Assembly: GCF_004331695.1 (NCBI RefSeq)
Contig: NZ_SJSL01000001.1
Span: 806,001-870,000, forward strand
Length of the DNA: 64,000 bases
From: Pedobacter psychroterrae
GTDB lineage: Bacteria > Bacteroidota > Bacteroidia > Sphingobacteriales > Sphingobacteriaceae
Direction of reading: 5' to 3'
Numbering within the stretch: position 1 is the stretch's first letter; every line of letters begins with the position of its first letter. The notes under the pieces were generated by a model. That model was not told the origin of the DNA. It was given only the letters and a program-made list of their open reading frames with translations, and ran no database searches. The translations under genes were made by a program, and so were the position numbers. This document shows, one piece after another, positions 16,220-25,908 of the stretch.

Positions 16220-17047
16220 ATGACTGGTTTATCTTCTTTCAAATCATTTAGCAGCGCGTTACCATTGCGCGACTATACGATGCCCGTGCTGTTTGTCGGA
16301 CATGGTTCGCCCATGAACGGAATTGAAGACAATGAGTTTAGCGCTACCTGGACGGCCATCGCGAAAGACATTCCGCAGCCCGCAGCGGTATTGGTGGTAT
16401 CTGCGCACTGGTTTACTAAAGGTACGCACATTACTGCGATGGATTTTCCTCAAACTATTCATGACTTTGGCGGCTTTCCTCAGGAGCTTTTTGAAGTAGT
16501 ATATCCTGCTCCGGGCAGCGCTGACCTTGCCGCAGAAACAGCAGGACTGCTCACCAGCGCCAATGTGGGACTGGATCACGACTGGGGCCTGGACCATGGT
16601 GCCTGGACAGTAGTGAGGCATATGTATCCCGATGCCAGCATCCCCGTTTTGCAGCTTAGCATAGATTACACCAAAGATGCCCGTTATCATTATGACCTCG
16701 CTGGCGAACTCTCGCTATTGCGCCGTAAAGGCGTACTCATCTTGGGCAGTGGAAATATGGTGCACAATTTAAGGATGGTGGACTGGAGAATGATGGATGG
16801 CGGTGGCTATGACTGGGCCCTGCAAATGAATGATCAGTTCAAGAGCCTGATCCTCAATAATGAACACCGGCCACTGATAGATTTTCAAAGCCTAGGCAAA
16901 GAAGCCATGCTGGCGATCCCTACACCAGAGCATTACCTGCCGCTGATGTATACGCTGGGACTGAAGAATGACAATGAGCCTGTATCATTGTTTAATGACA
17001 AGGCGCTAGGCGGCTCACTCACCATGACCTCTGTGAAGGTCGGTTAA
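16220..17047 (+). CDS. ygiD: DODA-type extradiol ring-opening dioxygenase
   Basis: A 275-residue class III extradiol dioxygenase of the YgiD/4,5-DOPA dioxygenase type. Metal-binding histidines are visible in VGHGSPMNG, VSAHWFTKG, GLDHGAWTVVRHMYP and the C-terminal PTPEHYLPLMY. The E. coli homologue is a zinc protein that opens the ring of DOPA in vitro; the natural substrate is unknown. ATG 16220 is taken as start; an internal ATG at 16280 (MPVLFVGHG) would remove 20 poorly conserved residues. The gene is convergent with the aldehyde dehydrogenase, with 2 bp between stops. Confidence 0.9.
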   Translation: MTGLSSFKSFSSALPLRDYTMPVLFVGHGSPMNGIEDNEFSATWTAIAKDIPQPAAVLVVSAHWFTKGTHITAMDFPQTIHDFGGFPQELFEVVYPAPGSADLAAETAGLLTSANVGLDHDWGLDHGAWTVVRHMYPDASIPVLQLSIDYTKDARYHYDLAGELSLLRRKGVLILGSGNMVHNLRMVDWRMMDGGGYDWALQMNDQFKSLILNNEHRPLIDFQSLGKEAMLAIPTPEHYLPLMYTLGLKNDNEPVSLFNDKALGGSLTMTSVKVG

Positions 17048-17049
17048 TG

Positions 17050-18444
17050 TTACAATAATTTTTTTAGCCATTTCAGCATCCAGCTCTTTTCTTTGTATGG
17101 TGGATAGATCAGGCTGGTAAAGTCCAGCTTTGACTGGAAAAGCACGGTGCGTTCATGAGAGAAGGCTTTAAAGCCGAATTGTCCGTGGCAACTGCCCATT
17201 CCGCTTGCATTCGTTCCTCCAAAGGGTAGTCTTGGATTGGCAATATGGATCAGCACATCATTGACGCAGGCTCCTCCTGAACTGGTGTTTTTAATGATCT
17301 GATGGATATTGCCATTGTCATTGCTGAAAATATACAGTGCCAGAGGCTTTTCTTTTTGATTGATTTTTTGGATGGCATCCGTTATATCAAGGTAGGTGAT
17401 GATTGGCAGGACCGGGCCAAAGATCTCCTCCTGCATCACCGCGGCATCGTCCGGTACATTGGCAAGGACAGCAGGATTGACGGTCATTGTCTGCGGGTCA
17501 GTTTCTCCGCCAAATGACAGGACGGCACCTTTCCGTATGGCATCGTCCATTAAGTTGCCGATGCGGTTGAAATGATGCGCGTTGATTATTTTAACATATA
17601 CAGCGGGGTCGGGGGCTTTGTCTTTAAAAAACAGCAGCTCCACTTCTGCTTTATAATAATCGATAAAAGCGGCTTCAGACGCTTTAGGAAGTAAGATATA
17701 GTCTGGCGCTATACACGTCTGCCCTGCATTGATCAGTTTGCCCCAGGCGATCTTTTTGGCGGCTTTCTTCAGGTCGGCCGTAGTGTCTATTACCACCGGT
17801 GATTTTCCGCCCAGTTCCAGTGTTACCGAACTCAGGTTTTTGGCCGCAGCCTCCATTACTATTTTCCCAATTGCGGTGCTGCCCGTAAAAAAGATATGGT
17901 CAAAAGGTAGCTTCAGCAATTCCTTAGCAAGGGTGGCATCTCCTTCAATACAGCAGATCTCCTTTTCTTCAAAACAGGAGGAGATCAGCTTAGTGATGAC
18001 GGCACTTACCGAAGGGCTGAGTTCCGATGGCTTTAGCATAGCACAATTTCCAGCTGCAATGGCAGATACCAGTGGGCTCATCAGCAGCTGAAAGGGATAA
18101 TTCCAGGGTGCTATGATGAGGCAAACACCTTTAGGCTCCAGATATATCCTGTTTTTGGCCATTAGATTGCTCATTGAGCTCCTCACACTCACAGGTTTCA
18201 TCCAGGCAGAAAGGTTTTTTATGGCAAAGCCGATTTCTGCATAGATGAAGATTACTTCAGTTGCAGCAGCTTCAAACACACTTTTTCGCAGATCTTGCTG
18301 CAATGCCTGATAGATCATGCTTTCATTTTCCTCGATGCAGGCTTTCAAAGCTTTTAATTTATTAATTCTTTGGGCTGCATTACTCGTTCTAAGCGTATAT
18401 TTATATGCTTGCTGAGCTTCAAAAACGGAATCAATGTGTTGCAT
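17050..18444 (-). CDS. Class 3-like aldehyde dehydrogenase
   Basis: The 464-residue NAD(P)-dependent dehydrogenase oxidises aldehydes to carboxylic acids. Motifs in order: CLIIAPWNYPFQL (cofactor site), HIFFTGSTAIGK (Rossmann Gly), TLELGGKSPVVID (catalytic Glu), NAGQTCIAPDYIL (nucleophilic Cys), and MQEEIFGPVLPII. Length without an N-terminal extension and the hydrophobic-basic C-terminus (WMLKWLKKLL) are typical of class 3 enzymes that act on fatty or aromatic aldehydes and may be membrane associated. The specific substrate cannot be read from sequence. It diverges from the secreted FAD-like gene across 115 bp. Confidence 0.93.
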   Translation of the reverse strand: MQHIDSVFEAQQAYKYTLRTSNAAQRINKLKALKACIEENESMIYQALQQDLRKSVFEAAATEVIFIYAEIGFAIKNLSAWMKPVSVRSSMSNLMAKNRIYLEPKGVCLIIAPWNYPFQLLMSPLVSAIAAGNCAMLKPSELSPSVSAVITKLISSCFEEKEICCIEGDATLAKELLKLPFDHIFFTGSTAIGKIVMEAAAKNLSSVTLELGGKSPVVIDTTADLKKAAKKIAWGKLINAGQTCIAPDYILLPKASEAAFIDYYKAEVELLFFKDKAPDPAVYVKIINAHHFNRIGNLMDDAIRKGAVLSFGGETDPQTMTVNPAVLANVPDDAAVMQEEIFGPVLPIITYLDITDAIQKINQKEKPLALYIFSNDNGNIHQIIKNTSSGGACVNDVLIHIANPRLPFGGTNASGMGSCHGQFGFKAFSHERTVLFQSKLDFTSLIYPPYKEKSWMLKWLKKLL

Positions 18445-18559
18445 ATGCTGTGATCGAGAATCTTGTTTTGTTAAAATAAGTTAAATTGCTTATCCTTAAC
18501 TGCTTTTATATCGTAAATAGCAGTAATTAGAGGATATTGCATCTATAAATATATACAAA

Positions 18560-19726
18560 ATGAAAAGAGGATTTTTTATTCTTTTGGTTTCTGCATTGTT
18601 TGCACTGGCGGTAAATGGCCAGACAATTAAAACAGATATACTGGTGATCGGCAATGGCAGCAACGCGTTGGGCGCGGGAATGCAGGCTGCGGTATCTGGG
18701 GTGAAAACCACTATACTGATGCAGGAGGCAGGCTTTGAACTGGCTCAACCAGGCGCAAGCCTGCACTCCGGACTGGAGGCAGAATACCTTAAGAAAACGG
18801 CAGGCAAGCAGGCAGGGCAGGAGCTTTTGTTAAAGAACTGGACGGACAGTACAGACAAGCTCACCGTAATCAGAAGCGCTTACTGGTCAAAGCTAAAGCG
18901 TTCCGGCAGTGGCTGGAGTCTGGAGTTGAACGATGGAAGAAAGATCAAAGCCAGGGTACTGGTCAATGCCGACCGTACAGGGAGAGTCAGCACCGTGCTG
19001 ATGCTGGAAGCCAAAAAAAACCAATGGGTTCCTTTTGGGTATGAGCAAACTGCTTACAGAACAAGTATAGGCGCCGGATTGCCTTTGAATAACGTTACCG
19101 CCAATGTCATTTATACAGACGCCTTGCTTGTACCTGAACAGGAGAACCTGGTCATGCTAAATCCTCAGCAAGAAAGTCTGTTGGCCGGACAGGCGGCAGG
19201 CGCAACTGCGGGCTATGCAGCGTTCTTTAAAAAGAAAACTTCAGAGACAAACCTTAAGGAGCTGCAGGGCGAGCTGATCAAGTACAAGCTTTCGCTGGTG
19301 CCATTTGCCGATATCAGCGAGCTGGACAGCAACTGGAAGTCGATCCAGTTTATTGGTTTGTCGGGTGTTTTAAAAGGTGCACTCTCCAACGGATCATTGA
19401 ATTTTAATCCAGAAAAAACAGTGACAACCGATGAAGTAAAGGAACCCATCAAAGAATATTATTATAAAGCACAGATCTGGTTTGACGATTATAAGCAGCC
19501 AGACATGACAACGGGATCTACCCTGGCACTTATCTGCTATGTAAAGGGAAAGTCGCTTGAAAATACTACAGAGGAAGTTAAGAAGAAATGGAAAAAGGTG
19601 TATGGGTTTAAAGATGATTTTGATCCTGCTAAGTCGATCAGCCGCAGGGAATTTGCTGTGCTTGTAAGTGATTATTTACAACCCTTTAATGTCACCATTG
19701 ATAAGACCGGAAGGGTGATGAGGTAA
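18560..19726 (+). CDS. Secreted FAD-dependent oxidoreductase-like protein
   Basis: The 388-residue protein has a signal peptide (MKRGFFILLVSALFALAVNGQ) and then a Rossmann-type dinucleotide fold: ILVIGNGSNALGAGMQAAVSG, where the GxGxxG fingerprint reads GNGSNA. ARVLVNADRTG (about 138-148) resembles the second FAD-binding strand, and LAGQAAGATAGYAA (about 213-226) the C-terminal FAD motif. The substrate domain is much reduced compared with typical FAD-dependent oxidoreductases of 450-600 residues. The last 100 residues (FDDYKQPDMTTG to the end) look like a separate small domain. Catalytic activity is uncertain. Confidence 0.7.
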   Translation: MKRGFFILLVSALFALAVNGQTIKTDILVIGNGSNALGAGMQAAVSGVKTTILMQEAGFELAQPGASLHSGLEAEYLKKTAGKQAGQELLLKNWTDSTDKLTVIRSAYWSKLKRSGSGWSLELNDGRKIKARVLVNADRTGRVSTVLMLEAKKNQWVPFGYEQTAYRTSIGAGLPLNNVTANVIYTDALLVPEQENLVMLNPQQESLLAGQAAGATAGYAAFFKKKTSETNLKELQGELIKYKLSLVPFADISELDSNWKSIQFIGLSGVLKGALSNGSLNFNPEKTVTTDEVKEPIKEYYYKAQIWFDDYKQPDMTTGSTLALICYVKGKSLENTTEEVKKKWKKVYGFKDDFDPAKSISRREFAVLVSDYLQPFNVTIDKTGRVMR

Positions 19727-19815
19727 AATAGATAAAAACTACTGACCTGGCACCTTCCTATAGTATTTGTCTATATGGCTATCAATATTAAGTATTTGCT
19801 ATTATTGGAAATCCG

Positions 19816-19846
19816 TTGCTTTTGAGTGCTGATCGCCGTACCTTTG
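19816..19846 (+). promoter_or_regulatory. Promoter of the peroxiredoxin operon
   Basis: TTG (19816-19818), 20 nt, TACCTTTG (19839-19846) is an exact Bacteroidota promoter. Transcription should start near 19851, with a leader of about 29 nt. Confidence 0.72.
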
Positions 19847-19879
19847 CGGCAGAATAAAAAATAAGCACGACGTATAATT

Positions 19880-20512
<633 letters not shown>

Positions 20513-20523
20513 TCATCCAAAGT

Positions 20524-20832
20524 ATGTTTTTAGAATTAACAGAAGATAATCTTCAACAATATGTTGCTGAAAACAACAAAGTAATGGTTCAGTACGCAGC
20601 ATCCTGGTGTGGAAACTGCAGGATCATGAAGCCAAAGTTCAAGAAACTGGCGGCTGAGAACGAGGACGTGGCATTCTTAATTGTGGATGCTGAAAAGCTT
20701 CCAGGTTCACGTAAACTTGCAAATGTTGATAATTTACCAACTTTTGCCGCTTTTGAAGGCGGCGCTTTGGTAGATCAGGTGCAGACCAACAAAGCAGAAG
20801 TGTTGAATGAATTATTTGAAAAAATAAAATAA
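20524..20832 (+). CDS. Thioredoxin-family protein
   Basis: A 102-residue single-domain thioredoxin fold with active site SWCGNCRIM (C29, C32) and cis-Pro segment VDNLPTFAAF. The CGNC centre differs from the CGPC of classical thioredoxin, which suggests a shifted redox potential. Its place directly after the peroxiredoxin and before the DUF6952-like gene argues that it recycles that peroxiredoxin. There is no signal peptide. Its stop codon overlaps the start of the next gene as TAATG. Confidence 0.93.
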   Translation: MFLELTEDNLQQYVAENNKVMVQYAASWCGNCRIMKPKFKKLAAENEDVAFLIVDAEKLPGSRKLANVDNLPTFAAFEGGALVDQVQTNKAEVLNELFEKIK

Positions 20833-21080
20833 TGAAGATACCAGTAATCAGACAGTTCTTCCAAAACAATACCCCGGAGCAGCTGGAAACTACCCTGGAG
20901 GTTCTTGAAGCTTTCTGTGAATTCAGGGGCGTAAGCGAAGCAGAGGTTGACGTAGCAGGCGAACTGATCACCAATATTTGCGGTGCGCTTGAAGTGCATG
21001 CAAGTGTTCAATCGGGCGTTTTGGAGAAAGATGCATTAAATGCATTCGGACAAAAAGTAATGGGGTCGATTGACAGGTAA
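20832..21080 (+). CDS. Small protein, DUF6952-like, function unknown
   Basis: An 82-residue acidic protein, mostly helical by composition, starting MKIPVIRQFFQNNTPEQ and with one Cys in EAFCEFRG and one in ITNICGALEV. It resembles the small Bacteroidota proteins annotated DUF6952; the assignment is from memory. It overlaps the thioredoxin stop by 1 nt, so it is translationally coupled to the redox pair. The two cysteines and the context suggest a partner or substrate of the thioredoxin, without direct evidence. Confidence 0.75.
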   Translation: MKIPVIRQFFQNNTPEQLETTLEVLEAFCEFRGVSEAEVDVAGELITNICGALEVHASVQSGVLEKDALNAFGQKVMGSIDR

Positions 21081-21097
21081 GACAATCGTTATCAGTA

Positions 21098-21157
21098 GAC
21101 ACCGTCGTGTCATGATACACCTCGTCCGCTCTAATGCAGAGAGCAGACGAGGTGTAT
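21098..21157. terminator. Two hairpins between convergent operons
   Basis: A small palindrome GACAC-CGTC-GTGTC (21098-21111) is followed by a strong hairpin in which ATACACCTCGTC (21115-21126) pairs perfectly with GACGAGGTGTAT (21146-21157), with inner CTCT/AGAG pairing. There is little T-tract, but the location between the redox operon and rmuC suggests a bidirectional terminator. Confidence 0.65.
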
Positions 21158-21185
21158 TTACAAATGACGAAATACAGTTAACGTA

Positions 21186-22427
21186 TTATATCCCTTGCTG
21201 GTCTAGAAACTTGGTGTCAATCTGCCTGGTAGCTTTGGCACCTAATTTCTTAATCTTTTCTGAAGTATTGGAAAGATTTCCTGCCCCCGAAGATAGTTTA
21301 TTTAACGCCTTATCATAAGCATCCTGGCTTTGCTTAATGTTGCGCCCTATGCTTTCCATATCAGTCAGAAAACCTACAAATTTATCATACATCGTACCGC
21401 TTAAACGGGCTATTTCCAGTACATTTCTATTCTGGCGCTCCTGTTTCCAGATACTGGCTATGGTACGTAATGTTGCCAGTAAAGTAGAAGGGCTAACGAT
21501 CACTACCTTCCGGTCCCATGCATAGTTAAACAGTTCCGCATCCTGCTGTACCGCAATGCCAAAAGAGGATTCTATTGGCATAAACAGCAATACAAAATCA
21601 GGAGAGTTTAACTGGTTCAGCCCATGATAATTTTTACCGGACAATCCCTGTATATGTGTCTTAACAGAAATAAGGTGCTGTTTTATATATAAATCCCTGT
21701 CCACTTCATTTTCTGCAGTGACCAATCTTTCATAGGCAATTAAAGATACTTTAGCATCAATTACAATGTGCTTATCATCGGGCAGATCTATGATCACATC
21801 AGGTTGTACCCTACTGCCTTGTTCAGTATTTAAACTGGTTTGTATGCGGTATTCCCTGTCTTTCACCAGGCCTGAGCGTTCCAATACACGTTCCAGTATT
21901 ACCTCGCCCCAGTTTCCCTGTTTTTTACTGTCGCCCTTCAATGCCCTTGTCAGGTTATTGGCATCTTCCTGTATCTGCTTTGTCTGGTCCATCAATTGGG
22001 AGATAACCCCTTTTAGTACATTTCGTTCATCAGATTCAGATTTATATACCTTCTCTACTTTTTCTTCAAATGATTTGATGTGTTCTTTAAACGGGTTGAG
22101 GATGATGTCCATGCTTGCCCTGTTCTGTTCAGTGAATTTAGCAGATTTTTCTTCCAACAGCTTGCTGGCTATATTTTCAAATTCCAGTTTAAAGCGCTGC
22201 TGCAATTCAGCAATGTATTGTTCCTGCGCTATTTGTTTTTCCCGCTGTGCGATGAGATTTTCTTCTGCTTTTACTACCTTATCGCGTTCGTTCATATAAC
22301 TGATGCGCAGGTCGTTCAGCTCATCCTGCAATTTTACTTTTTCCTCCTTCAGCATTGCCCATGATTTATAGATCATAAACGCCACGAGTAAGCTAAATAT
22401 AAAAAGTGCTATTCCTATAATTTCCAT
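21186..22427 (-). CDS. rmuC: DNA recombination protein RmuC
   Basis: The 413-residue product begins with one membrane helix (MEIIGIALFIFSLLVAFMIYKSW), continues as a long coiled coil (about 25-160), and has the RmuC nuclease-like domain (about 175-370): GNWGEVILERVLERSG, QPDVIIDLPDDKHIVIDAKVSLIAYERL and FVLLFMPIESSF. The PD-(D/E)XK-type residues D and E/DAK are visible. RmuC limits inversions at short inverted repeats. An upstream in-frame ATG at 22472 would add 15 residues before the membrane helix and is not chosen. It is convergent with the peroxiredoxin operon. Confidence 0.94.
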   Translation of the reverse strand: MEIIGIALFIFSLLVAFMIYKSWAMLKEEKVKLQDELNDLRISYMNERDKVVKAEENLIAQREKQIAQEQYIAELQQRFKLEFENIASKLLEEKSAKFTEQNRASMDIILNPFKEHIKSFEEKVEKVYKSESDERNVLKGVISQLMDQTKQIQEDANNLTRALKGDSKKQGNWGEVILERVLERSGLVKDREYRIQTSLNTEQGSRVQPDVIIDLPDDKHIVIDAKVSLIAYERLVTAENEVDRDLYIKQHLISVKTHIQGLSGKNYHGLNQLNSPDFVLLFMPIESSFGIAVQQDAELFNYAWDRKVVIVSPSTLLATLRTIASIWKQERQNRNVLEIARLSGTMYDKFVGFLTDMESIGRNIKQSQDAYDKALNKLSSGAGNLSNTSEKIKKLGAKATRQIDTKFLDQQGI

Positions 22428-22487
22428 GCTAATAATATTATCAAAAATGGATAATTTAAAGCATAAAAGCAAAAATAAATAGTAAAA

Positions 22488-23627
22488 TTACAGCTTAGTT
22501 AAGATCAGTTCAGCAACATCACAGCCTGTCTGGTTGCCAATGGCAATCCCCATTCCGTTACATCGCACCGCACAGAATACACCATTTTCCAATTCTTTCA
22601 CTATTGGTGTGATGGCAGATCCAAAGGCCATGATGCCACTCCAGCTTTGTTCAATTTCAAAATCAATACCCGGTAAAATTACTTCAGTTAATAATTTATG
22701 TAAAGCATGCTGCACGAGTTCCGTGCTTCCAAATTCCGTAGTCTGCTCGGTCAGAAAATCAAGGTTCCTTCCACCTCCCAGCAATACCCTGTTGCCAATA
22801 TTTCTAAAATAATAGTAGCCTTTGTCATAATGAAAAGTACCTTTTATTTTTAAATCAGGGATTGGACTGGTAATAATGACCTGTCCCCTTCCAGGTATAA
22901 TATCAAGGTCAGGGATTAAGTCTTTTACAAAAGCATTGGTGCATACCAGCAGTTTTCCACAGCTAAAATTACCATCTGCGGTACGCACTATATATCCTGA
23001 TCCACTTTGTTCAAACGAATTTACTTTACAATTATTAAAGATCAGTACCCCAGCAGCCCCTGCTTTTTTCAGCATTGCCCGCATCATTTTACCACTGTCT
23101 ATCTGGGCTTCCAGTTCATTCACAATCAGTGTCTCCACCTCATTAAATCCAAAATCAGCAATTTTATCATCGGCTGGTTTGAATGTATCAGATTGATTTA
23201 CAATATCTTTTATCAGCTCATTAAAGTGGCTGATTTTGGATACACACAGAGATGAAATGGTTTTTTCAGCAGGCCTGAATAATTCATAGCCTCCGTAGTT
23301 GCGATAAGTAATTGCTTCATCTCCAAGTAATTTTCTGAGCTTTAACAAACCTTTCCAGCGGCTTTCAATCAGTCGGTGCAGACCATCCGTACCACAGCTC
23401 TTTTCCTGTTCTATCAATTCAGATATACTTCCGAAACAGGCAAATCCGGCATTTTTGGTACTGGCCCCTGAGGGGATTAAACCGCGTTCCAATACCGCTA
23501 CATTCAATGAAGGTTCTTTTTCTTTAAGTGCGATGGCCGCACTTAAACCTACAATCCCGCTACCAATAATGAGCACATCAAAATTAAAAAAATGTAGTTT
23601 TTCCCAGTAAGAGATGGCCGCTGTCAT
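22488..23627 (-). CDS. FAD-dependent oxidoreductase, DAO family
   Basis: A 379-residue flavoprotein of the D-amino-acid-oxidase/glycine-oxidase superfamily. The N-terminal FAD motif is FDVLIIGSGIVGLSAAIALKEKEP (two parts of GxGxxG), followed by SGASTKNAGFACFG; RTADGNFSCGKLLVCTNAF is the second FAD segment, and CAVRCNGMGIAIGNQTGCDVAELIL the C-terminal motif. Such enzymes oxidise amines or amino acids; the substrate here is unknown. No signal peptide. It lies 60 bp upstream of rmuC on the same strand and diverges from the zinc metallopeptidase gene. Confidence 0.9.
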   Translation of the reverse strand: MTAAISYWEKLHFFNFDVLIIGSGIVGLSAAIALKEKEPSLNVAVLERGLIPSGASTKNAGFACFGSISELIEQEKSCGTDGLHRLIESRWKGLLKLRKLLGDEAITYRNYGGYELFRPAEKTISSLCVSKISHFNELIKDIVNQSDTFKPADDKIADFGFNEVETLIVNELEAQIDSGKMMRAMLKKAGAAGVLIFNNCKVNSFEQSGSGYIVRTADGNFSCGKLLVCTNAFVKDLIPDLDIIPGRGQVIITSPIPDLKIKGTFHYDKGYYYFRNIGNRVLLGGGRNLDFLTEQTTEFGSTELVQHALHKLLTEVILPGIDFEIEQSWSGIMAFGSAITPIVKELENGVFCAVRCNGMGIAIGNQTGCDVAELILTKL

Positions 23628-23713
23628 CTTATAAATTTATGTTAATTTTTCATTTTCAGGTAAAAAGGGAACACTTTTTGATTTGAAGTACTTGAAAAAC
23701 ATACACTACGAAA

Positions 23714-24409
23714 ATGGGACTTTATTTTTTTTTAATAATCCCGGTTTTAATATTAAGCATGTTTGTGCAATGGCGATTTAGAAGTAAATTTTCACAATAC
23801 GCGGAGATGCAGTTGAATTCGGGATTTTCGGGCAAGGAAGTGGCAGAGAAAATGCTGCGCGACAATGGGATCTATGATGTTAAAGTGATGAGTACAGATG
23901 TGCAATTATCTGATCATTACAATCCATCAGAAAAAACAATTAATTTAAGTACCGACGTTTATTACGGCCGAAGTATAGCTGCTGCCGCGGTTGCTGCGCA
24001 TGAATGCGGGCACGCTATACAGCAGGCTAAATCATACGGCTGGCTCGAATTAAGGACCAATATGGTACCTGTAGTAAGCATCACCTCCAATTTGTTGCAA
24101 TGGGTGCTGATCATAGGTGTTTTGCTCATTGCATTTACCTTTAACCCTATTGTACTGGCTATTGGGGTATTCGGACTTACCCTCATTACTATTTTTACCA
24201 TGATTACGCTCCCGGTAGAATTTGATGCCAGCAAAAGGGCACTCATGTGGCTTAAAAACAATAAGGAAGTGCTTTATAGTCCCGAGGAACATGTACAGGT
24301 CAGAGATGCCCTATGGTGGGCAGCAATGACCTATGTGGTAGCAGCATTGGGCGCAATGACCAATCTGATCTATTATATTTCTATATTATTCGGAAGAACT
24401 AAAGATTAA
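23714..24409 (+). CDS. Membrane zinc metallopeptidase, YugP family
   Basis: The 231-residue protein has an N-terminal membrane helix (about 3-17), a soluble part with the zinc motif AAHECGHAIQ (about residues 95-104), two adjacent membrane helices (about 125-165), and a C-terminal helix. The downstream Glu ligand candidate is in LPVEFDASKRAL, a hallmark of YugP (DUF2658) peptidases. Substrate and role are not established. The gene starts 86 bp from the divergent oxidoreductase gene and is convergent with apaG. Confidence 0.92.
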   Translation: MGLYFFLIIPVLILSMFVQWRFRSKFSQYAEMQLNSGFSGKEVAEKMLRDNGIYDVKVMSTDVQLSDHYNPSEKTINLSTDVYYGRSIAAAAVAAHECGHAIQQAKSYGWLELRTNMVPVVSITSNLLQWVLIIGVLLIAFTFNPIVLAIGVFGLTLITIFTMITLPVEFDASKRALMWLKNNKEVLYSPEEHVQVRDALWWAAMTYVVAALGAMTNLIYYISILFGRTKD

Positions 24410-24437
24410 TTTGCTCAACGGGCTAATGACATGATGT

Positions 24438-24824
24438 TTAGTTTAGCCTGTAAGGAACAATCAGGTTAAATTCAGGAATATCCACAATAAATTCCGTGTC
24501 ATCGGCCAGGCGTTGCATCAGGTAATTTCCACTCATGCTGCCCATATCAGTCGACAGATGACAACCCGATATGTAAGAATGGCTTTTACCAGGCTCTATG
24601 ATGGGCTGCAGGCCAACTACACCCTCTCCTTCTACCTCTCTCTGCGACCCGTTTGAATCAAAAATAAACCATTGACGCCTTTTAAGCTGTACCGCATAAT
24701 CAGACAGGTTCTCAATATTTATCTGATAGGAGAACATAAAGTGCTCATTAGCAGGATTGGAATACTCATCCTGATAGTCCGTTTCAACTGATATTTTAAC
24801 TCCTTGTGTTATAGCCGTAACCAT
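24438..24824 (-). CDS. apaG: ApaG-domain protein
   Basis: A 128-residue ApaG protein, a compact immunoglobulin-like beta-sandwich. Conserved segments are FSYQINIENLSDYAVQLKRRQWFI, GEGVVGLQPIIEPGKSHSYISGC and GSMSGNYLM. In Enterobacteria ApaG has been linked to Co2+ resistance and Mg2+ efflux, but the molecular function is not settled. Length and start fit the family. It lies 32 bp upstream of the end of the convergent neighbour and is preceded on the minus strand by no coupled gene; dusB lies 32 bp downstream-coordinate on the same strand. Confidence 0.95.
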   Translation of the reverse strand: MVTAITQGVKISVETDYQDEYSNPANEHFMFSYQINIENLSDYAVQLKRRQWFIFDSNGSQREVEGEGVVGLQPIIEPGKSHSYISGCHLSTDMGSMSGNYLMQRLADDTEFIVDIPEFNLIVPYRLN

Positions 24825-24856
24825 TGTTTATTATTTTGAGTAAATCTTTTCAAAAA

Positions 24857-25864
24857 TCACGCCATTTCACCTATAGGCTGAATGTTGTGATACTTGTCTG
24901 CCACCTCGTCAAGTATACTGTGTATCGTATCTATGTCATCTTCTTTGACAAGCAGCATCCTATATGGTTTAAAATCAGGCAATCCTTTAAAATAATTGGC
25001 ATAGTGCCTCCTCATTTCAAATACCCCTACTTTCGGTCCTTTCCAGGCTATTGACTTCTCCAGGTGCGTTCTGCAGACCGATACACGCTCTTCTACCGAA
25101 GGCCCTGCCAGGTACTCACCGGTATTAAAAAAGTGCCTGATCTCCCTGAATATCCATGGATATCCGATCGCCGCCCTGCCAATCATGATGCCGTCTACTT
25201 CATATTCCAGCCTCCAGTCGGCCGCTTTCTTTATGCTGTCTACATCTCCATTGCCAAAAATGGGAATTTTAATCCTCGGATTTCTTTTAATTTCCCTGAT
25301 CAGGGTCCAGTCGGCCGCCCCTTTATACAGTTGCGCCCTGGTCCTTCCATGTATGGTCAGTGCTTGTATGCCTATATCCTGCAGCCTTTCAGCCACTTCT
25401 TCTATGTTTTTAGTAGTATCATCCCATCCCAGGCGTGTTTTGACGGTAACGGGCAAATGCGTAGCCTTCACCACCGCCTCAGTCATCTTTACCATTTTGT
25501 CAATATCCTGCAGCAAGGCAGACCCAGCTCCCCTGCAGGCCACCTGTTTAACCGGACAGCCATAATTGATGTCCATCAGGTCAGGACCTGCCAGCGTGGC
25601 GATTTCTGTCGCTTCCCGCATGTGGTCTATTTCACTGCCAAAGATCTGGATGCCTATCGGCCGTTCGTATTCAAAAATATCCAGTTTTGCCCTGCTTTTG
25701 GCGGCATCCCTGATCAGTCCCTCAGAGGAAATAAACTCCGTATACATCATGTCCACCCCGGCTTGCTTGCACACAAAACGGAAGGGCGGATCACTCACAT
25801 CCTCCATCGGCGCGAGCAATAAAGGGAACGCTCCCAAATCTATATTTCCAATCTTTACAGACAT
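24857..25864 (-). CDS. dusB: tRNA-dihydrouridine synthase DusB
   Basis: DusB reduces specific uridines in the tRNA D-loop using FMN and NADPH. From ATG 25864 the product has 335 residues. The TIM barrel shows LLAPMEDVSDPPFR (FMN site), NYGCPVKQVACRGAGSALL (catalytic Cys in GCPVKQV..C), HGRTRAQLYKG, FGNGDVDS and GIMIGRAAIGYPW. The helical C-terminal domain covers about 245-335. An upstream in-frame ATG at 25897 would place the start inside the promoter element and is rejected. Confidence 0.96.
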   Translation of the reverse strand: MSVKIGNIDLGAFPLLLAPMEDVSDPPFRFVCKQAGVDMMYTEFISSEGLIRDAAKSRAKLDIFEYERPIGIQIFGSEIDHMREATEIATLAGPDLMDINYGCPVKQVACRGAGSALLQDIDKMVKMTEAVVKATHLPVTVKTRLGWDDTTKNIEEVAERLQDIGIQALTIHGRTRAQLYKGAADWTLIREIKRNPRIKIPIFGNGDVDSIKKAADWRLEYEVDGIMIGRAAIGYPWIFREIRHFFNTGEYLAGPSVEERVSVCRTHLEKSIAWKGPKVGVFEMRRHYANYFKGLPDFKPYRMLLVKEDDIDTIHSILDEVADKYHNIQPIGEMA

Positions 25865-25894
25865 TTTCCTATCTTCAAGCCAAATTTTAAAGTA

Positions 25895-25902
25895 CAAAGG
25901 TA
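25895..25902 (-). promoter_or_regulatory. -7 element of dusB
   Basis: On the minus strand TACCTTTG reads from 25902 to 25895, 30 nt before the dusB ATG. The -33 region would lie in the 5' coding end of the divergent CPBP gene, and no clear TTG is seen there. Confidence 0.5.
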
Positions 25903-25908
25903 CGAATA

